Origin: Permianibacter aggregans
Lineage (GTDB): Bacteria > Pseudomonadota > Gammaproteobacteria > Enterobacterales > Permianibacteraceae
Direction of reading: 5' to 3'
Length of the DNA stretch: 64,000 nucleotides
Assembly (NCBI RefSeq): GCF_009756665.1
Contig: NZ_CP037953.1
Coordinates: 2,356,001-2,420,000, forward strand
This document shows positions 1 through 8,510 of the stretch, piece by piece. A program made the position numbers and the translations under genes. Position 1 is the first letter of the stretch. Every line of letters begins with the position of its first letter. The notes beneath the pieces are model-generated. The model did not search any database. It worked only from the letters and a program-made list of their open reading frames with translations, and had not been told where the DNA came from.

Positions 1-498
1 AAACTCGTTATGGGAAGCGCGGATGCCTGTGTCAACGATGTAAGCGTGAACACCGCTGCTGCCTGGGTAGGTGTAAGTGCCGGACAGCGGCAGGTTGGTC
101 TGGTCAATGCGATCCAGACCCCAAGTCGGGTTGTTCTGGGTGGCAATGATGCTCATGACCTGGTCGGCTTCGACGTACTCGACATCCGGGTCATTGGCCA
201 GGCGTTGGGCCGCCGCCAGATCCATGACCATGACGGCGCCTTTGAACACGTGATTAATCGTGTGTTCAACGCGAGCACCGTAACGGCGGTTCATGTCCAT
301 CGCCATCGTCGAGGCATTGGCCAGCAGGCCGGCGGCCTGAATGCGGTCCTCGCGGAACTTGACGATGTACTGACCTGGGATCACATTTTTCGCGGACGCA
401 CCGCGAATTTCCGCTGCGTGCAGGGGCAAGCTGGCACAGGCAGCAGTGATTGAGAGCGCGAGCAAGGCCGGCGCCACGCCATGTTTTGACGTTTTCAT
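1..498 (-). CDS. Subtilisin-like serine protease (S8), N-terminal part, cut by window edge
   Basis: Read on the minus strand from an ATG at 498 there are 166 codons open to the window edge. The first ~30 residues form a signal peptide (basic start, hydrophobic core, small residues before the mature part). An inhibitor I9-type propeptide follows, with IPGQYIVKFRE and a stretch ending DPDVEYVEADQ. The mature domain then begins with NPTWGLDRIDQ, typical of proteinase K-like subtilases, and reaches the catalytic aspartate in IVDTGI. The His and Ser of the triad lie outside the window. A secreted, self-processed endopeptidase is the family expectation. The upstream stretch carries a strong CRP-like site. 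Confidence 0.88.
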   Translation of the reverse strand, partial: MKTSKHGVAPALLALSITAACASLPLHAAEIRGASAKNVIPGQYIVKFREDRIQAAGLLANASTMAMDMNRRYGARVEHTINHVFKGAVMVMDLAAAQRLANDPDVEYVEADQVMSIIATQNNPTWGLDRIDQTNLPLSGTYTYPGSSGVHAYIVDTGIRASHNEF

Positions 499-1061
499 AT
501 AGTTTGGAACTCTCCGTAAAGATTATTTTTTTGTTTTTGATCTTGCGGGCTTCGCTCGCCAGAAACGCGAGTTGCCGGAATAGCGCGTGTGAAAACGCGA
601 GAAACGGCGGAGGTCCGCAGCGCTGGCAAGCGCCAATCAAGAACAGACTCGCCTCCAACCGTCTGACTACCGGGTCGACAACCGAACTGGCCAGGGTTCC
701 TCCGTGGGGCTCGCGGACAATATTCCTGCCGGAAATAACAAAATGTGAACTACGTCACATTGATACAGAACTCATACAAATCTGAAATTTGCCTGCAATA
801 TCAGCGCTTTATCCGAGATGTATGGTCGGACCAAGCTGGTGCAAAGCAGCATTTTCTGGTGCATATCAGCCGCCGGGTTGTCGGTGTGCAAGCTTTCGGC
901 GCGGCAAAAAAATCTGAAAAAAACTGCTTAAAAACTGGCCACAAGCTTTGCCCTGAAGGGGGCGTTTCGGTGACAATACGCGCCCTTGATTTTGGCCCCC
1001 TCCAGATCCCCCCTGATGGTCGGGTGCTGTCTGCCTTCCCTCATCGCTATTTGGAGTCTGC
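499..1061. other. Non-coding divergent region between the S8 protease and tkt
   Basis: About 560 bases with no convincing gene. It holds the CRP-like palindrome at 741-762. A weak plus-strand promoter candidate upstream of tkt is TTGCCC at 948-953 with GACAAT at 972-977 (18-base spacer). A minus-strand -10 candidate is TATTGT (complement of 717-722). Open frames here start without ribosome sites and look random. Confidence 0.5.
741..762. promoter_or_regulatory. CRP/cAMP receptor-type binding site
   Basis: TGTGA (744-748), six bases, TCACA (755-759) form the exact CRP core, and the flanks AAA and TTG extend the match to about 18 of the 22 E. coli consensus positions. The centre (751.5) is 41.5 bases upstream of the start expected from the minus-strand -10 candidate at 717-722, a class II activator position for the S8 protease. 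A plus-strand promoter toward tkt (TTGATA 760-765) is also possible. Confidence 0.7.
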
Positions 1062-3059
1062 ATGTCTGCTCGTTTCACGAACGCTAACGCCATTCGTGCC
1101 CTGGCCATGGACGCGGTTCAACAAGCCAAGTCTGGTCACCCTGGCATGCCAATGGGCATGGCCGATATCGCCGAAGTGCTCTGGAACGATCACCTCAAGC
1201 ACAACCCGAACAACCCGAAATGGCCGGATCGCGACCGCTTCATTATCTCCAATGGTCATGGCTCGATGCTGCAATACGCGTTGCTGCACCTGAGCGGTTA
1301 TGACGTCTCGATCGACGACCTGAAAAATTTCCGTCAGCTGCATTCAAAAACCCCGGGCCATCCGGAATACGGTTACACGCCCGGTATTGAAACGACCACC
1401 GGTCCATTGGGTCAGGGTCTGGCCAATGCCGTTGGCATGGCCATCGCTGAGAAAACCTTGGCGGCGCAATTCAATAAAGGTGATCACAACATCGTCGACC
1501 ATCACACTTACGTGTTTTTAGGTGACGGTTGTTTGATGGAAGGCATTTCCCACGAAGTGTGCTCGCTGGCCGGCACGCTCGGCCTCGGCAAGCTGATCGC
1601 GTTCTACGATGACAACGGCATTTCCATCGACGGTGAAGTGCATGGCTGGTTTACCGACGACACGCCCAAGCGTTTTGAAGCGTACGGCTGGCAGGTGATC
1701 CCGAACGTCAATGGCCATGATCCGGTCGAAATTCAAATGGCGCTGGAAACGGCACAAAAAGAAACCAATCGTCCGACGTTGATTTGCTGCAAAACCGTGA
1801 TCGGTTTTGGCGCGCCAACCAAAGCCGGCAAAGAAGAGTGCCATGGCGCGCCGCTCGGTGATGCCGAAATCGCCGGTACCCGGGAAAAACTCGGCTGGCC
1901 GCACGCGCCATTCGTTGTGCCAAACGAAATTTATGCCGCCTGGAATGCCAAGGAAAAAGGCGCCAAGTTGGAAGCCGAATGGCAAAAACGTTTTGAAGCC
2001 TATCGTGCCGCCTATCCAGAACTCGCTGATGAATTCCTGCGCCGTATCGAAGGCGAATTGCCGGCGCATTTCAGTGAGCACGCGCAAGCTTATATCAAAG
2101 AGGTCAACGAGAAAGCCGCGACCATTGCCTCGCGTAAAGCCTCGGAAAACTCGATCAACGCGCTGGCGCCGGCACTGCCGGAATTGCTCGGCGGTTCCGC
2201 TGATTTGGCTGGTTCCAATTTGACCATTTGGAAAGGCACAAAAGGCATCAGCGCTGAAAACGCCGATGGCAATTATCTGTATTACGGTGTCCGTGAATTC
2301 GGCATGAGCGCGATCATGAACGGCATCGCGCTGCATGGCGGTTTCATCCCTTACGGCGGCACCTTCCTGATCTTCATGGAATACGCCCGCAACGCCGTGC
2401 GCATGTCGGCGCTGATGAAACAGCGCGTTATTTATGTCTACACCCATGATTCGATTGGCCTTGGTGAAGATGGCCCGACCCACCAGCCAATTGAGCAGTT
2501 GAATAATTTACGCGGTACGCCAAACATGACCGTCTGGCGCCCGGCCGATGCCGTTGAATCGGCCGTTGCCTGGTTCGCGGCCGTGAAAAACAAACAAGGC
2601 CCGAGCGCGCTGGTGTTCTCGCGTCAGAACCTGCCGCATCAACAGCGCAACGAAACGCAAATCGCCGAGATCGCCCAAGGCGCTTATGTGTTGTCCGACA
2701 GCAACGGCACACCGGAACTGATTCTGATCGCGACCGGTTCGGAAGTGTCGCTGGCCATGGATGCCGCCAAAGCGCTGCGTGAACAAGGTAAAAATGTTCG
2801 CGTCGTGTCGATGCCGTCGAGCAATGTTTTTGATGCGCAAAGTGATGAATATCGCGAATCGGTATTGCCGAGCAGCGTGCGTAAACGCATCGCCATTGAA
2901 GCCGGTCACACCGACTTCTGGTTCAAGTATGTCGGTCTCGATGGCCGTGTCATCGGTATGCAAAGTTTCGGTGAAAGTGCACCGGGCGGCGCGCTGTTCA
3001 AGCATTTCGGCTTTACTGTCGAGAACATCGTCAGCACCGCCAACGAACTATTGAAATGA
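1062..3059 (+). CDS. tkt: Transketolase
   Basis: Cytoplasmic thiamine-diphosphate enzyme that moves two-carbon ketol units between sugar phosphates in the pentose phosphate pathway. The 665-residue length is normal. Visible motifs are the TPP/Mg motif beginning GDGCLMEG at about residue 154 and ending in DDN, the pyrimidine-domain signature GEDGPTHQP near residue 468, and a C-terminal domain ending in a Leu-Leu-Lys tail. It is first in the tkt - gap/epd - pgk - fba order common in gammaproteobacteria and is closed by its own terminator, so it may be transcribed separately from the rest. Confidence 0.97.
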   Translation: MSARFTNANAIRALAMDAVQQAKSGHPGMPMGMADIAEVLWNDHLKHNPNNPKWPDRDRFIISNGHGSMLQYALLHLSGYDVSIDDLKNFRQLHSKTPGHPEYGYTPGIETTTGPLGQGLANAVGMAIAEKTLAAQFNKGDHNIVDHHTYVFLGDGCLMEGISHEVCSLAGTLGLGKLIAFYDDNGISIDGEVHGWFTDDTPKRFEAYGWQVIPNVNGHDPVEIQMALETAQKETNRPTLICCKTVIGFGAPTKAGKEECHGAPLGDAEIAGTREKLGWPHAPFVVPNEIYAAWNAKEKGAKLEAEWQKRFEAYRAAYPELADEFLRRIEGELPAHFSEHAQAYIKEVNEKAATIASRKASENSINALAPALPELLGGSADLAGSNLTIWKGTKGISAENADGNYLYYGVREFGMSAIMNGIALHGGFIPYGGTFLIFMEYARNAVRMSALMKQRVIYVYTHDSIGLGEDGPTHQPIEQLNNLRGTPNMTVWRPADAVESAVAWFAAVKNKQGPSALVFSRQNLPHQQRNETQIAEIAQGAYVLSDSNGTPELILIATGSEVSLAMDAAKALREQGKNVRVVSMPSSNVFDAQSDEYRESVLPSSVRKRIAIEAGHTDFWFKYVGLDGRVIGMQSFGESAPGGALFKHFGFTVENIVSTANELLK

Positions 3060-3064
3060 AGACT

Positions 3065-3095
3065 ACGGCGCCGGTGACTCTGGCGCCGTTTTTTT
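3065..3095 (+). terminator. Rho-independent terminator after tkt
   Basis: Perfect 8-base stem ACGGCGCC / GGCGCCGT with a 9-base loop, followed directly by seven T. It starts six bases after the tkt stop. Confidence 0.9.
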
Positions 3096-3129
3096 GTAAA
3101 CCCTACTCTTACCCCCCAAGGAGTATGTA

Positions 3130-4140
3130 ATGCCTATCAAAGTCGGTATCAACGGTTACGGTCGCATCGGACGCACCGTGTTGCGCGCCATTTACGAACA
3201 CGCCCGTCGCGATGAAATCATCGTTACCGCGATCAACACCTCGCATCCGATCAAGGACGAAGCGTTCTTCACCCGTTTCGATTCGGTACACGGCCGCTTC
3301 AACGCCGAAGTAACCTATGACGAAGGCAATATTTACATCAACGGCGATCGTATTCGGGTATTTGCCGATCGCAACCCGGCCAACCTGAAATGGGCCGAGG
3401 CCGAAGTCGATGTCGTGTTCGAGTGCACGGGTAAATTCACCACCAAAGAAGCGGCCAGTGCCCACTTTGCTGGCGGCGCGAAGAAAGTGTTGATCTCCGC
3501 CCCTGGCGGTGAAGATGTCGATGCCACCGTCGTCTACGGCGTCAACCATGACTTGATCACCAAGAACATGACAGTGATCTCCAACGCCTCCTGCACCACC
3601 AACTGCCTGGCACCGGTGGCGAAAGTGTTGCATGACACCGTTGGCATCGAAAACGGTTTGATGACAACGATTCACGCTTACACCAACGACCAGAACATCG
3701 TTGATGGCCATCACAAGGATCTGCGCCGCGCCCGCGCTGCCGCGATGAACATGATCCCGACCAAAACCGGTGCCGCCAAAGCCGTCGGTCTGGTGCTGCC
3801 GGAACTGAATGGCAAGCTGGATGGCTTCGCGGTGCGTGTGCCGACCGCCAACGTCTCGGTCGTTGATCTGTCGTTTATCGCCAAGCGCGATTGCACCAAA
3901 GAAGAAATCAACGCCGCGCTTCGAGCCGCCAGCGAAGGCGCGATGAAAGGTGTATTGGCCTACAACGACGAACCGCTGGTCTCGATCGATTTCAACCACA
4001 CGCCGTTCTCGTCGATTTTCGATGCCACGCAAACGAAAGTGAATGGCCGCATGGTCAAGGTGCTGGCCTGGTACGACAACGAGTGGGGGTTCTCCAACCG
4101 TATGCTCGATACCGCCATCGCCATGATGAATGCGAAATAA
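3130..4140 (+). CDS. gap: Type I glyceraldehyde-3-phosphate dehydrogenase (possible erythrose-4-phosphate dehydrogenase)
   Basis: NAD-dependent phosphorylating aldehyde dehydrogenase of 336 residues. The Rossmann start INGYGRIGR, the catalytic Cys at about 155 in NASCTTNC and the active-site His near 182 are intact. A good AAGGAG site precedes the ATG. Sequence features such as HAYTNDQ and [23 protein letters not shown] favour GAPDH. However, the slot between tkt and pgk is where epd lies in Pseudomonas and relatives, and the SVHGRF, LRRARAA and PLVSIDFNH stretches also resemble Epd. The fold and chemistry are certain; the preferred substrate (glycolytic triose or erythrose-4-phosphate for vitamin B6 synthesis) is not. 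Confidence 0.93.
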   Translation: MPIKVGINGYGRIGRTVLRAIYEHARRDEIIVTAINTSHPIKDEAFFTRFDSVHGRFNAEVTYDEGNIYINGDRIRVFADRNPANLKWAEAEVDVVFECTGKFTTKEAASAHFAGGAKKVLISAPGGEDVDATVVYGVNHDLITKNMTVISNASCTTNCLAPVAKVLHDTVGIENGLMTTIHAYTNDQNIVDGHHKDLRRARAAAMNMIPTKTGAAKAVGLVLPELNGKLDGFAVRVPTANVSVVDLSFIAKRDCTKEEINAALRAASEGAMKGVLAYNDEPLVSIDFNHTPFSSIFDATQTKVNGRMVKVLAWYDNEWGFSNRMLDTAIAMMNAK

Positions 4141-4150
4141 AAAGCCGTAG

Positions 4151-4195
4151 CCTGGGTTAGCCGCGTAGCGGCGTAACCCAGGTCCGCGAAGCGGA
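4151..4195. repeat. REP-like compound palindrome
   Basis: Two adjoining hairpins. The first is CCTGGGTTA-GCCGC, loop GTA, GCGGC-(G)-TAACCCAGG, a 14-base-pair stem with one bulged G (4151-4182). The second is TCCGC-GAA-GCGGA (4183-4195). There is no T run, so this is more like an intergenic REP element or mRNA-stabilising structure between gap and pgk than a terminator. A degenerate relative may lie at 24833-24876. Confidence 0.6.
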
Positions 4196-4229
4196 CAACA
4201 AGCGGTCGACCAGGAACGGAAAAAGAAAT

Positions 4230-4325
4230 ATGGATACCAATTGGGTAGTCGTGGTTCAGACCCTGAGCTGTGTGTTGTTTGTTGGCTTTGCCGGTTGGCA
4301 TGTAGTCAAGTGGTTGAAAAAATAA
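4230..4325 (+). CDS. Putative 31-residue single-pass membrane protein
   Basis: ATG at 4230 to TAA at 4325. The peptide starts MDTNWVVVVQT, has one hydrophobic stretch of about 18 residues (Val, Leu, Phe, Gly, Ala, Cys) and ends VVKWLKK, with a positive C-terminus typical of a small inner-membrane protein. The ribosome site is weak (purine-rich GGAACGGAAAAAG). It sits between gap and pgk on the same strand. No family is recognised and coding is unproven; composition and topology are the only arguments. Confidence 0.35.
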   Translation: MDTNWVVVVQTLSCVLFVGFAGWHVVKWLKK

Positions 4326-4382
4326 GTTTGGCGACACATTGCACGCGATGATGCGTGTTCTGCAGAACATACGGAAGATGAC

Positions 4383-5558
4383 ATGAACGTAATCAAAATG
4401 GCCGATCTGGATTTGCGCGGTAAACGCGTGCTGATCCGTGAAGATCTGAATACGCCGATTCAGGATGGCAAAATCACTTCGGCGGTGCGCCTGGAAGCTT
4501 CACTGCCGACCATCAAGCTGGCGCTGGAAAAAGGCGCGAAAGTCATGGTCTGTTCGCACCTTGGTCGTCCGACTGAAGGCGAGCTGAAGCCAGAAGATTC
4601 CTTGGCACCAGTCGTGGAATGGTTTGCCCAACGGCTGAACAGCAAAGTGCGTTTGTCGAACGATTACCTGAATGGTCTTGATATCGCTGAGGGCGAAGTC
4701 GTTTTTCTGGAAAACGTCCGCTGCAATGTCGGCGAAAAGAAAAACAGCGATGAGCTCGCCAAGAAATACGCGGCGCTTTGCGATGTTTATGTCGGCGATG
4801 CCTTCGGTACCGCTCACCGCGCTGAAGCCTCGACTCATGGCGTTGCCAAGTTCGCCAAGATTGCCTGCGCAGGCCCGCTGATGGCGGCGGAAATCGATGC
4901 ACTCAGCAAGGCGCTGCACGCACCGAAGCGTCCTTTGGTCGCGATTGTCGGTGGTTCGAAAGTCTCGACCAAGCTGACGATTCTGGAATCACTGGCACAG
5001 AAAGTTGATCAGCTGATCGTCGGTGGCGGCATCGCCAACACCTTCATGGCCGCTGCTGGCTTACCGGTCGGCAAATCGCTTTATGAAGCCGATCTGGTTG
5101 AACAAGCGAAAACTCTGATCGCGCAGGCGAAAGCACGCGGCGCCGATATTCCGATTCCGGTCGATGTCGTCGTCGGCAAGAAATTCGACGCCAATGAACC
5201 GGCTGTGGTCAAAGCGGCGAAAGAGGTTGCCGAAGATGAGATGATCTTCGATATCGGCCCGAAAACCCAAGCGATGTTCGCCGAGTTGTTGAACAAGGCC
5301 GGCACCGTCGTCTGGAACGGTCCGGTTGGTGTTTTTGAATTCGATCAATTCGGCGAAGGCACCAAGGCCCTGAGTCTGGCGATTGCCAAATCCGATGCGT
5401 TCTCACTGGCTGGCGGTGGTGACACGCTGGCTGCCATCGAGAAGTATGGTATCGGCGAACAAATGAGTTACATTTCCACCGGCGGTGGTGCGTTTCTGGA
5501 GTTCCTTGAAGGCAAGGAATTACCGGCAATTGCCATCCTGGTTGAACGAGCGAAATAA
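4383..5558 (+). CDS. pgk: Phosphoglycerate kinase
   Basis: Cytoplasmic glycolytic kinase interconverting 1,3-bisphosphoglycerate plus ADP and 3-phosphoglycerate plus ATP. At 391 residues it is full length. The N-terminal substrate half shows REDLNTP and SHLGRPT. The nucleotide half shows [19 protein letters not shown] and the [13 protein letters not shown] signature. A GGAAGATG ribosome site is just upstream. It follows gap after 242 bases holding a palindrome and a possible tiny ORF, and precedes fba by 20 bases, so pgk and fba are very likely co-transcribed. Confidence 0.97.
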   Translation: MNVIKMADLDLRGKRVLIREDLNTPIQDGKITSAVRLEASLPTIKLALEKGAKVMVCSHLGRPTEGELKPEDSLAPVVEWFAQRLNSKVRLSNDYLNGLDIAEGEVVFLENVRCNVGEKKNSDELAKKYAALCDVYVGDAFGTAHRAEASTHGVAKFAKIACAGPLMAAEIDALSKALHAPKRPLVAIVGGSKVSTKLTILESLAQKVDQLIVGGGIANTFMAAAGLPVGKSLYEADLVEQAKTLIAQAKARGADIPIPVDVVVGKKFDANEPAVVKAAKEVAEDEMIFDIGPKTQAMFAELLNKAGTVVWNGPVGVFEFDQFGEGTKALSLAIAKSDAFSLAGGGDTLAAIEKYGIGEQMSYISTGGGAFLEFLEGKELPAIAILVERAK

Positions 5559-5578
5559 GTTAAACGGAGTAAAAAATC

Positions 5579-6643
5579 ATGGCATTGATTACCTTAAGGC
5601 AGCTGCTCGATCACGCGGCCGAACATCAGTACGGTGTACCGGCATTTAACGTCAATAACCTGGAGCAAATGCGCGCGGTTATGGAAGCGGCCAATGCCGT
5701 CGATGCGCCGGTGATCATTCAGGCCTCGGCCGGTGCCCGCAAATATGCTGGCGCGGCGTTCCTGCGCCATTTGATTCTGGCCGCGATTGAAGAATTCCCG
5801 CATATTCCGGTTTGTATGCATCAGGATCATGGCGTTTCGCCAGCGGTGTGCCAGCGCTCGATTCAAATGGGCTTTTCCTCGGTCATGATGGACGGCTCGC
5901 TCGGTGAAGACGGCAAAACCCCAACCGATTACGACTACAACGTGCGGGTAACGAAAACCGTCACCGATTTTGCCCACGCTTGCGGCGTTTCCGTCGAAGG
6001 TGAAATCGGTTGCCTGGGTTCTTTGGAAACCGGCATGGCCGGCGAAGAAGATGGTGTTGGCGCTGAAGGCGTGCTCGATCATTCTCAGTTGCTGACCGAT
6101 CCGGAAGAAGCGGCGCAGTTCGTTCGTGACACCCATGTTGATGCGCTGGCGATCGCCATTGGCACCTCGCATGGCGCCTACAAATTCTCGCGTCCGCCGA
6201 CAGGTGACATTCTGGCCATCGGCCGTGTCAAAGAAATTCACGCCCGTATCCCGAACACGCATTTGGTCATGCACGGTTCTTCATCGGTGCCGCAGGACTG
6301 GCTGAAAATCATCAACGAGTACGGCGGTGATTTGGGCGAAACCTACGGTGTGCCAGTCAGCGAAATTCAGGAAGCGATCAAGCACGGTGTGCGCAAGGTC
6401 AATATCGACACCGATTTGCGTCTGGCCTCGACCGGTGCGGTGCGTCGTTTCCTGGCCAAGAATCCGAAGGAATTCGATCCGCGCAAATTCCTGGCCGAAT
6501 CGACCAAGGCGATGATGGCGATTTGCAAAGAGCGCTACGAGCAATTCAATTGCGCCGGCCAAGCCTCGAAAATCAAACCGCTGAGCCTGGACGCGATGAC
6601 CACGCGCTATGCCAAAGGCGAGTTGAAGCCGCAGATCAAATAA
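5579..6643 (+). CDS. fba: Class II fructose-1,6-bisphosphate aldolase
   Basis: Zinc-dependent aldolase cleaving or forming fructose-1,6-bisphosphate; 354 residues, the longer class II (CbbA-like) type. Metal and active-site motifs are visible: HQDHG at 81-85, VEGEIGCLG, a His in MHGSSSV near 232, and the phosphate-binding KVNIDTDLR. The ribosome site ACGGAGT precedes the ATG. It is last in the glycolytic unit and is followed by a strong terminator. Confidence 0.97.
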   Translation: MALITLRQLLDHAAEHQYGVPAFNVNNLEQMRAVMEAANAVDAPVIIQASAGARKYAGAAFLRHLILAAIEEFPHIPVCMHQDHGVSPAVCQRSIQMGFSSVMMDGSLGEDGKTPTDYDYNVRVTKTVTDFAHACGVSVEGEIGCLGSLETGMAGEEDGVGAEGVLDHSQLLTDPEEAAQFVRDTHVDALAIAIGTSHGAYKFSRPPTGDILAIGRVKEIHARIPNTHLVMHGSSSVPQDWLKIINEYGGDLGETYGVPVSEIQEAIKHGVRKVNIDTDLRLASTGAVRRFLAKNPKEFDPRKFLAESTKAMMAICKERYEQFNCAGQASKIKPLSLDAMTTRYAKGELKPQIK

Positions 6644-6655
6644 CTGTGCTGACAG

Positions 6656-6683
6656 AAAAAGGCTGCTTCGGCAGCCTTTTTTT
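6656..6683 (+). terminator. Rho-independent terminator after fba
   Basis: AAAAA-GGCTGC-TTCG-GCAGCC-TTTTTTT: a stable UUCG tetraloop on a 6-base GC-rich stem, extended by A-T pairs. Confidence 0.92.
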
Positions 6684-6765
6684 ATGTCGTCGATTGTCGT
6701 TGGCCGGCTCGTCTGGCACCATTGTCCGCAAACAACAACCGAATCCCGGTCTGACAGGACACACC

Positions 6766-7383
6766 ATGGAAAAACCGCGCCGCTTCGCGATGATTCGCGA
6801 CTTTCACCTCGCTGACTGGTTCACGATGGGCAATGCGTTCAGCGGCATGATCACGATTTTCCTGTCGATGGCCTATCTGCAGGAACAGGATGTGCGTTTC
6901 CTGTATTTCGCGGCAGCGTTTACACCGCTGGCGTTGATTTTCGATATTTTCGATGGCCGTATTGCCCGCTGGCGTCAGCAGTCCTCAGCGATGGGTCGTG
7001 AGCTTGATTCATTGGCTGATGTGATTTCCTTTGGCGTTGCGCCGGCAACATTCGCCTACGCCTGTGGCATGCAAGGGCTGTGGGACATGGCGGTGCTGGT
7101 GGCGTTCGTTGGTTGCGGTGTCAGCCGTCTGGCGCGTTACAACATCACCGCTGAGTCGATGTCGGACACAGCTGGCAAGGTCAAGTACTTCGAAGGCACA
7201 CCGATTCCTACCAGCACGATTCTGGTTGCCGTCATGGTCATTGCCATTGTCATGGGCGACATCGGCGAGCAACTGTGGTTCGGCACCTATCAAATCGGCC
7301 CGGCCCGTTTTCACCCGTTGGTATTGATGTATGCGCTGTCGGGTTCCTTGATGATCAGCACAGTCAAGATTCCGAAACTCTGA
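6766..7383 (+). CDS. pssA: CDP-diacylglycerol-serine O-phosphatidyltransferase
   Basis: Membrane enzyme making phosphatidylserine from CDP-diacylglycerol and serine, the first step toward phosphatidylethanolamine. The CDP-alcohol phosphatidyltransferase signature DG-x2-AR-x8-G-x3-D-x3-D is complete from about residue 63 (DGRIARW ... MGRELDSLAD). Several hydrophobic segments surround it. I chose the ATG at 6766 because AGGAC lies just upstream and it gives a 205-residue protein; an upstream extension would run back through the fba terminator. The serine specificity is inferred from overall resemblance; another CDP-alcohol transferase is possible but less likely. Confidence 0.85.
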   Translation: MEKPRRFAMIRDFHLADWFTMGNAFSGMITIFLSMAYLQEQDVRFLYFAAAFTPLALIFDIFDGRIARWRQQSSAMGRELDSLADVISFGVAPATFAYACGMQGLWDMAVLVAFVGCGVSRLARYNITAESMSDTAGKVKYFEGTPIPTSTILVAVMVIAIVMGDIGEQLWFGTYQIGPARFHPLVLMYALSGSLMISTVKIPKL

Positions 7384-7553
7384 TCCCGGTTAGGGACAGA
7401 GTCGGTAACAGCGTATTAATTTTACTTACCGAATAAGACCAAAAAACCAAAGCACTAGAATAATTCGCTATACAGTGGCGATTGTCATGCCGCTGTCACG
7501 CTCGACCCCCATAAACTATTCTGCTTGCAGTTGGCTTTTTCTGGGAGTCGAGC

Positions 7554-8045
7554 ATGATTGCACAATCAGTTCAGAGTTTTCTGCATCAGCACGGCGTGCA
7601 GTACGACGTGTTCAAACATCCGGCCCGCAGCGGCAGCTATTCAAAAGCAATTGCTTCGCATGTGCCGCCGAGTCAGATGATCAAATCGGTGTTGCTGGTT
7701 GATTTACAAAATCAATTCTTGCTGGTGATGATTCCAGCAGACCGCATGCTCAGTCTCTATCACGTCAACAAACATAGTCATCGTCAGTTCCGCTTGGCCG
7801 ATGAAAGTGAAATCAGCCGGATTTTTTTCGATTGCACGCCTGGCGCGATTCCGGCATTTGGTCATGCTTACCAGATTGAAACATTGATCGATGAGCAGCT
7901 TTGTCATAAACCTCAGCTTTATCTCGAAGCGGGTGATCAGCAACAAGTGATCCAATTATCTCAACAACAGTTCCATACCCTGACGCGCAATTGTCCGCGT
8001 GGCATGTTCTCGGTTTTTCCGGATATCTGTCCGCAATTTGTCTGA
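7554..8045 (+). CDS. YbaK/ProX-type aminoacyl-tRNA deacylase domain protein
   Basis: A 163-residue single-domain protein of the YbaK/aminoacyl-tRNA-editing family, which hydrolyses mischarged aminoacyl-tRNAs. Visible are VQYDVFKHPARS at the N-terminus, the KSVLLVD strand with its conserved Lys, and the GAIPAFGHAY loop that matches the family GxxPPFG motif. The last ~30 residues add a short tail ending in PDICPQFV. The amino-acid specificity cannot be read from sequence. It stands alone between pssA and a strong hairpin. Confidence 0.8.
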   Translation: MIAQSVQSFLHQHGVQYDVFKHPARSGSYSKAIASHVPPSQMIKSVLLVDLQNQFLLVMIPADRMLSLYHVNKHSHRQFRLADESEISRIFFDCTPGAIPAFGHAYQIETLIDEQLCHKPQLYLEAGDQQQVIQLSQQQFHTLTRNCPRGMFSVFPDICPQFV

Positions 8046-8051
8046 GCGAGG

Positions 8052-8094
8052 AGTGAAACAACAACGCCGGCAATGCCGGCGTTGTTGTTTCACT
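8052..8094. terminator. Very long perfect hairpin, likely terminator
   Basis: A 20-base perfect inverted repeat (8052-8071 and 8075-8094) around a 3-base loop. It begins seven bases after the YbaK stop and ends in CACTTTG. Stem length is well above a usual terminator and the trailing T run is short. Confidence 0.7.
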
Positions 8095-8284
8095 TTGTAT
8101 CGTCCATGTATGAGTTCTGTATCTAGCGTCGAGTGCTCTGTAGCGTTTTGTCACGGCCAATCTGACGGCTGATACACAAAAGCAAAAAAATCCATTTGAC
8201 CCAATTGACGAGCCATCGTGTTCGGGCGCATATCTCTGCTGGCTAGCTGTTGAGGGAGTCGGCTGGCAAACGACAATAAACGCA
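8095..8284. other. Non-coding stretch before the inverted-repeat element
   Basis: Nothing recognisable: no gene-like frame with a ribosome site, no RNA gene. A minus-strand frame runs from here through the adjacent repeat element but reads as low-confidence, Arg- and Ser-rich sequence. Confidence 0.4.
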
Positions 8285-8491
8285 GGGCCTGTTTACCTTT
8301 GCCACACCGCAGCGACGGAGCCGCCCGTTGCGCAGTGGTCGCGGGCGTTCCTGACGCGCTTGCGACACTTCCCACTTCCCTGTGGGGCGCAGGAATGAGG
8401 AGGGCAGTGTACTTGACGTACATGAGCGACGAATGACGCCGCAATGCGCTACGGGCGGCAACGCTGTGGCGTGGCAAAGGTAAACAGGCCC
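8285..8491. repeat. MITE-like element with 21-base perfect terminal inverted repeats
   Basis: GGGCCTGTTTACCTTTGCCAC at 8285-8305 is exactly repeated in reverse complement at 8471-8491. The inner parts remain similar for about 30 more bases (GCCGCCCGT...GCGCA in both arms). The centre holds another small palindrome around GTACTTGACGTAC. No transposase is encoded and no clear target duplication is seen. The right end is 19 bases from the start of the downstream protease gene, so it may contribute to that gene's leader. Confidence 0.7.
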
Positions 8492-8510
8492 TTAATACGG
8501 AGAAATCTCT

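Noticed and set aside
10-453. Open plus-strand frame of 147 codons at the left edge
   Set aside because: It lies antisense to the S8 protease, whose signal peptide, propeptide and DTG motif are clear.
948-977. Promoter directly upstream of tkt
   Set aside because: TTGCCC with GACAAT at 18-base spacing is too weak to list as a site; it is noted only inside the intergenic entry.
1518-2483. Long minus-strand frame (321 codons) inside tkt
   Set aside because: Antisense shadow of a highly conserved gene; no ribosome site and no recognisable motif.
3109-4032. Minus-strand frame (307 codons) inside gap
   Set aside because: Shadow frame produced by codon bias; the plus strand is a complete dehydrogenase.
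8151-8477. Minus-strand frame (108 codons) across the inverted-repeat element
   Set aside because: Most of it is the palindromic element read as protein; Arg/Ser/Ala-rich composition with no motif. A decayed transposase remnant could not be supported.
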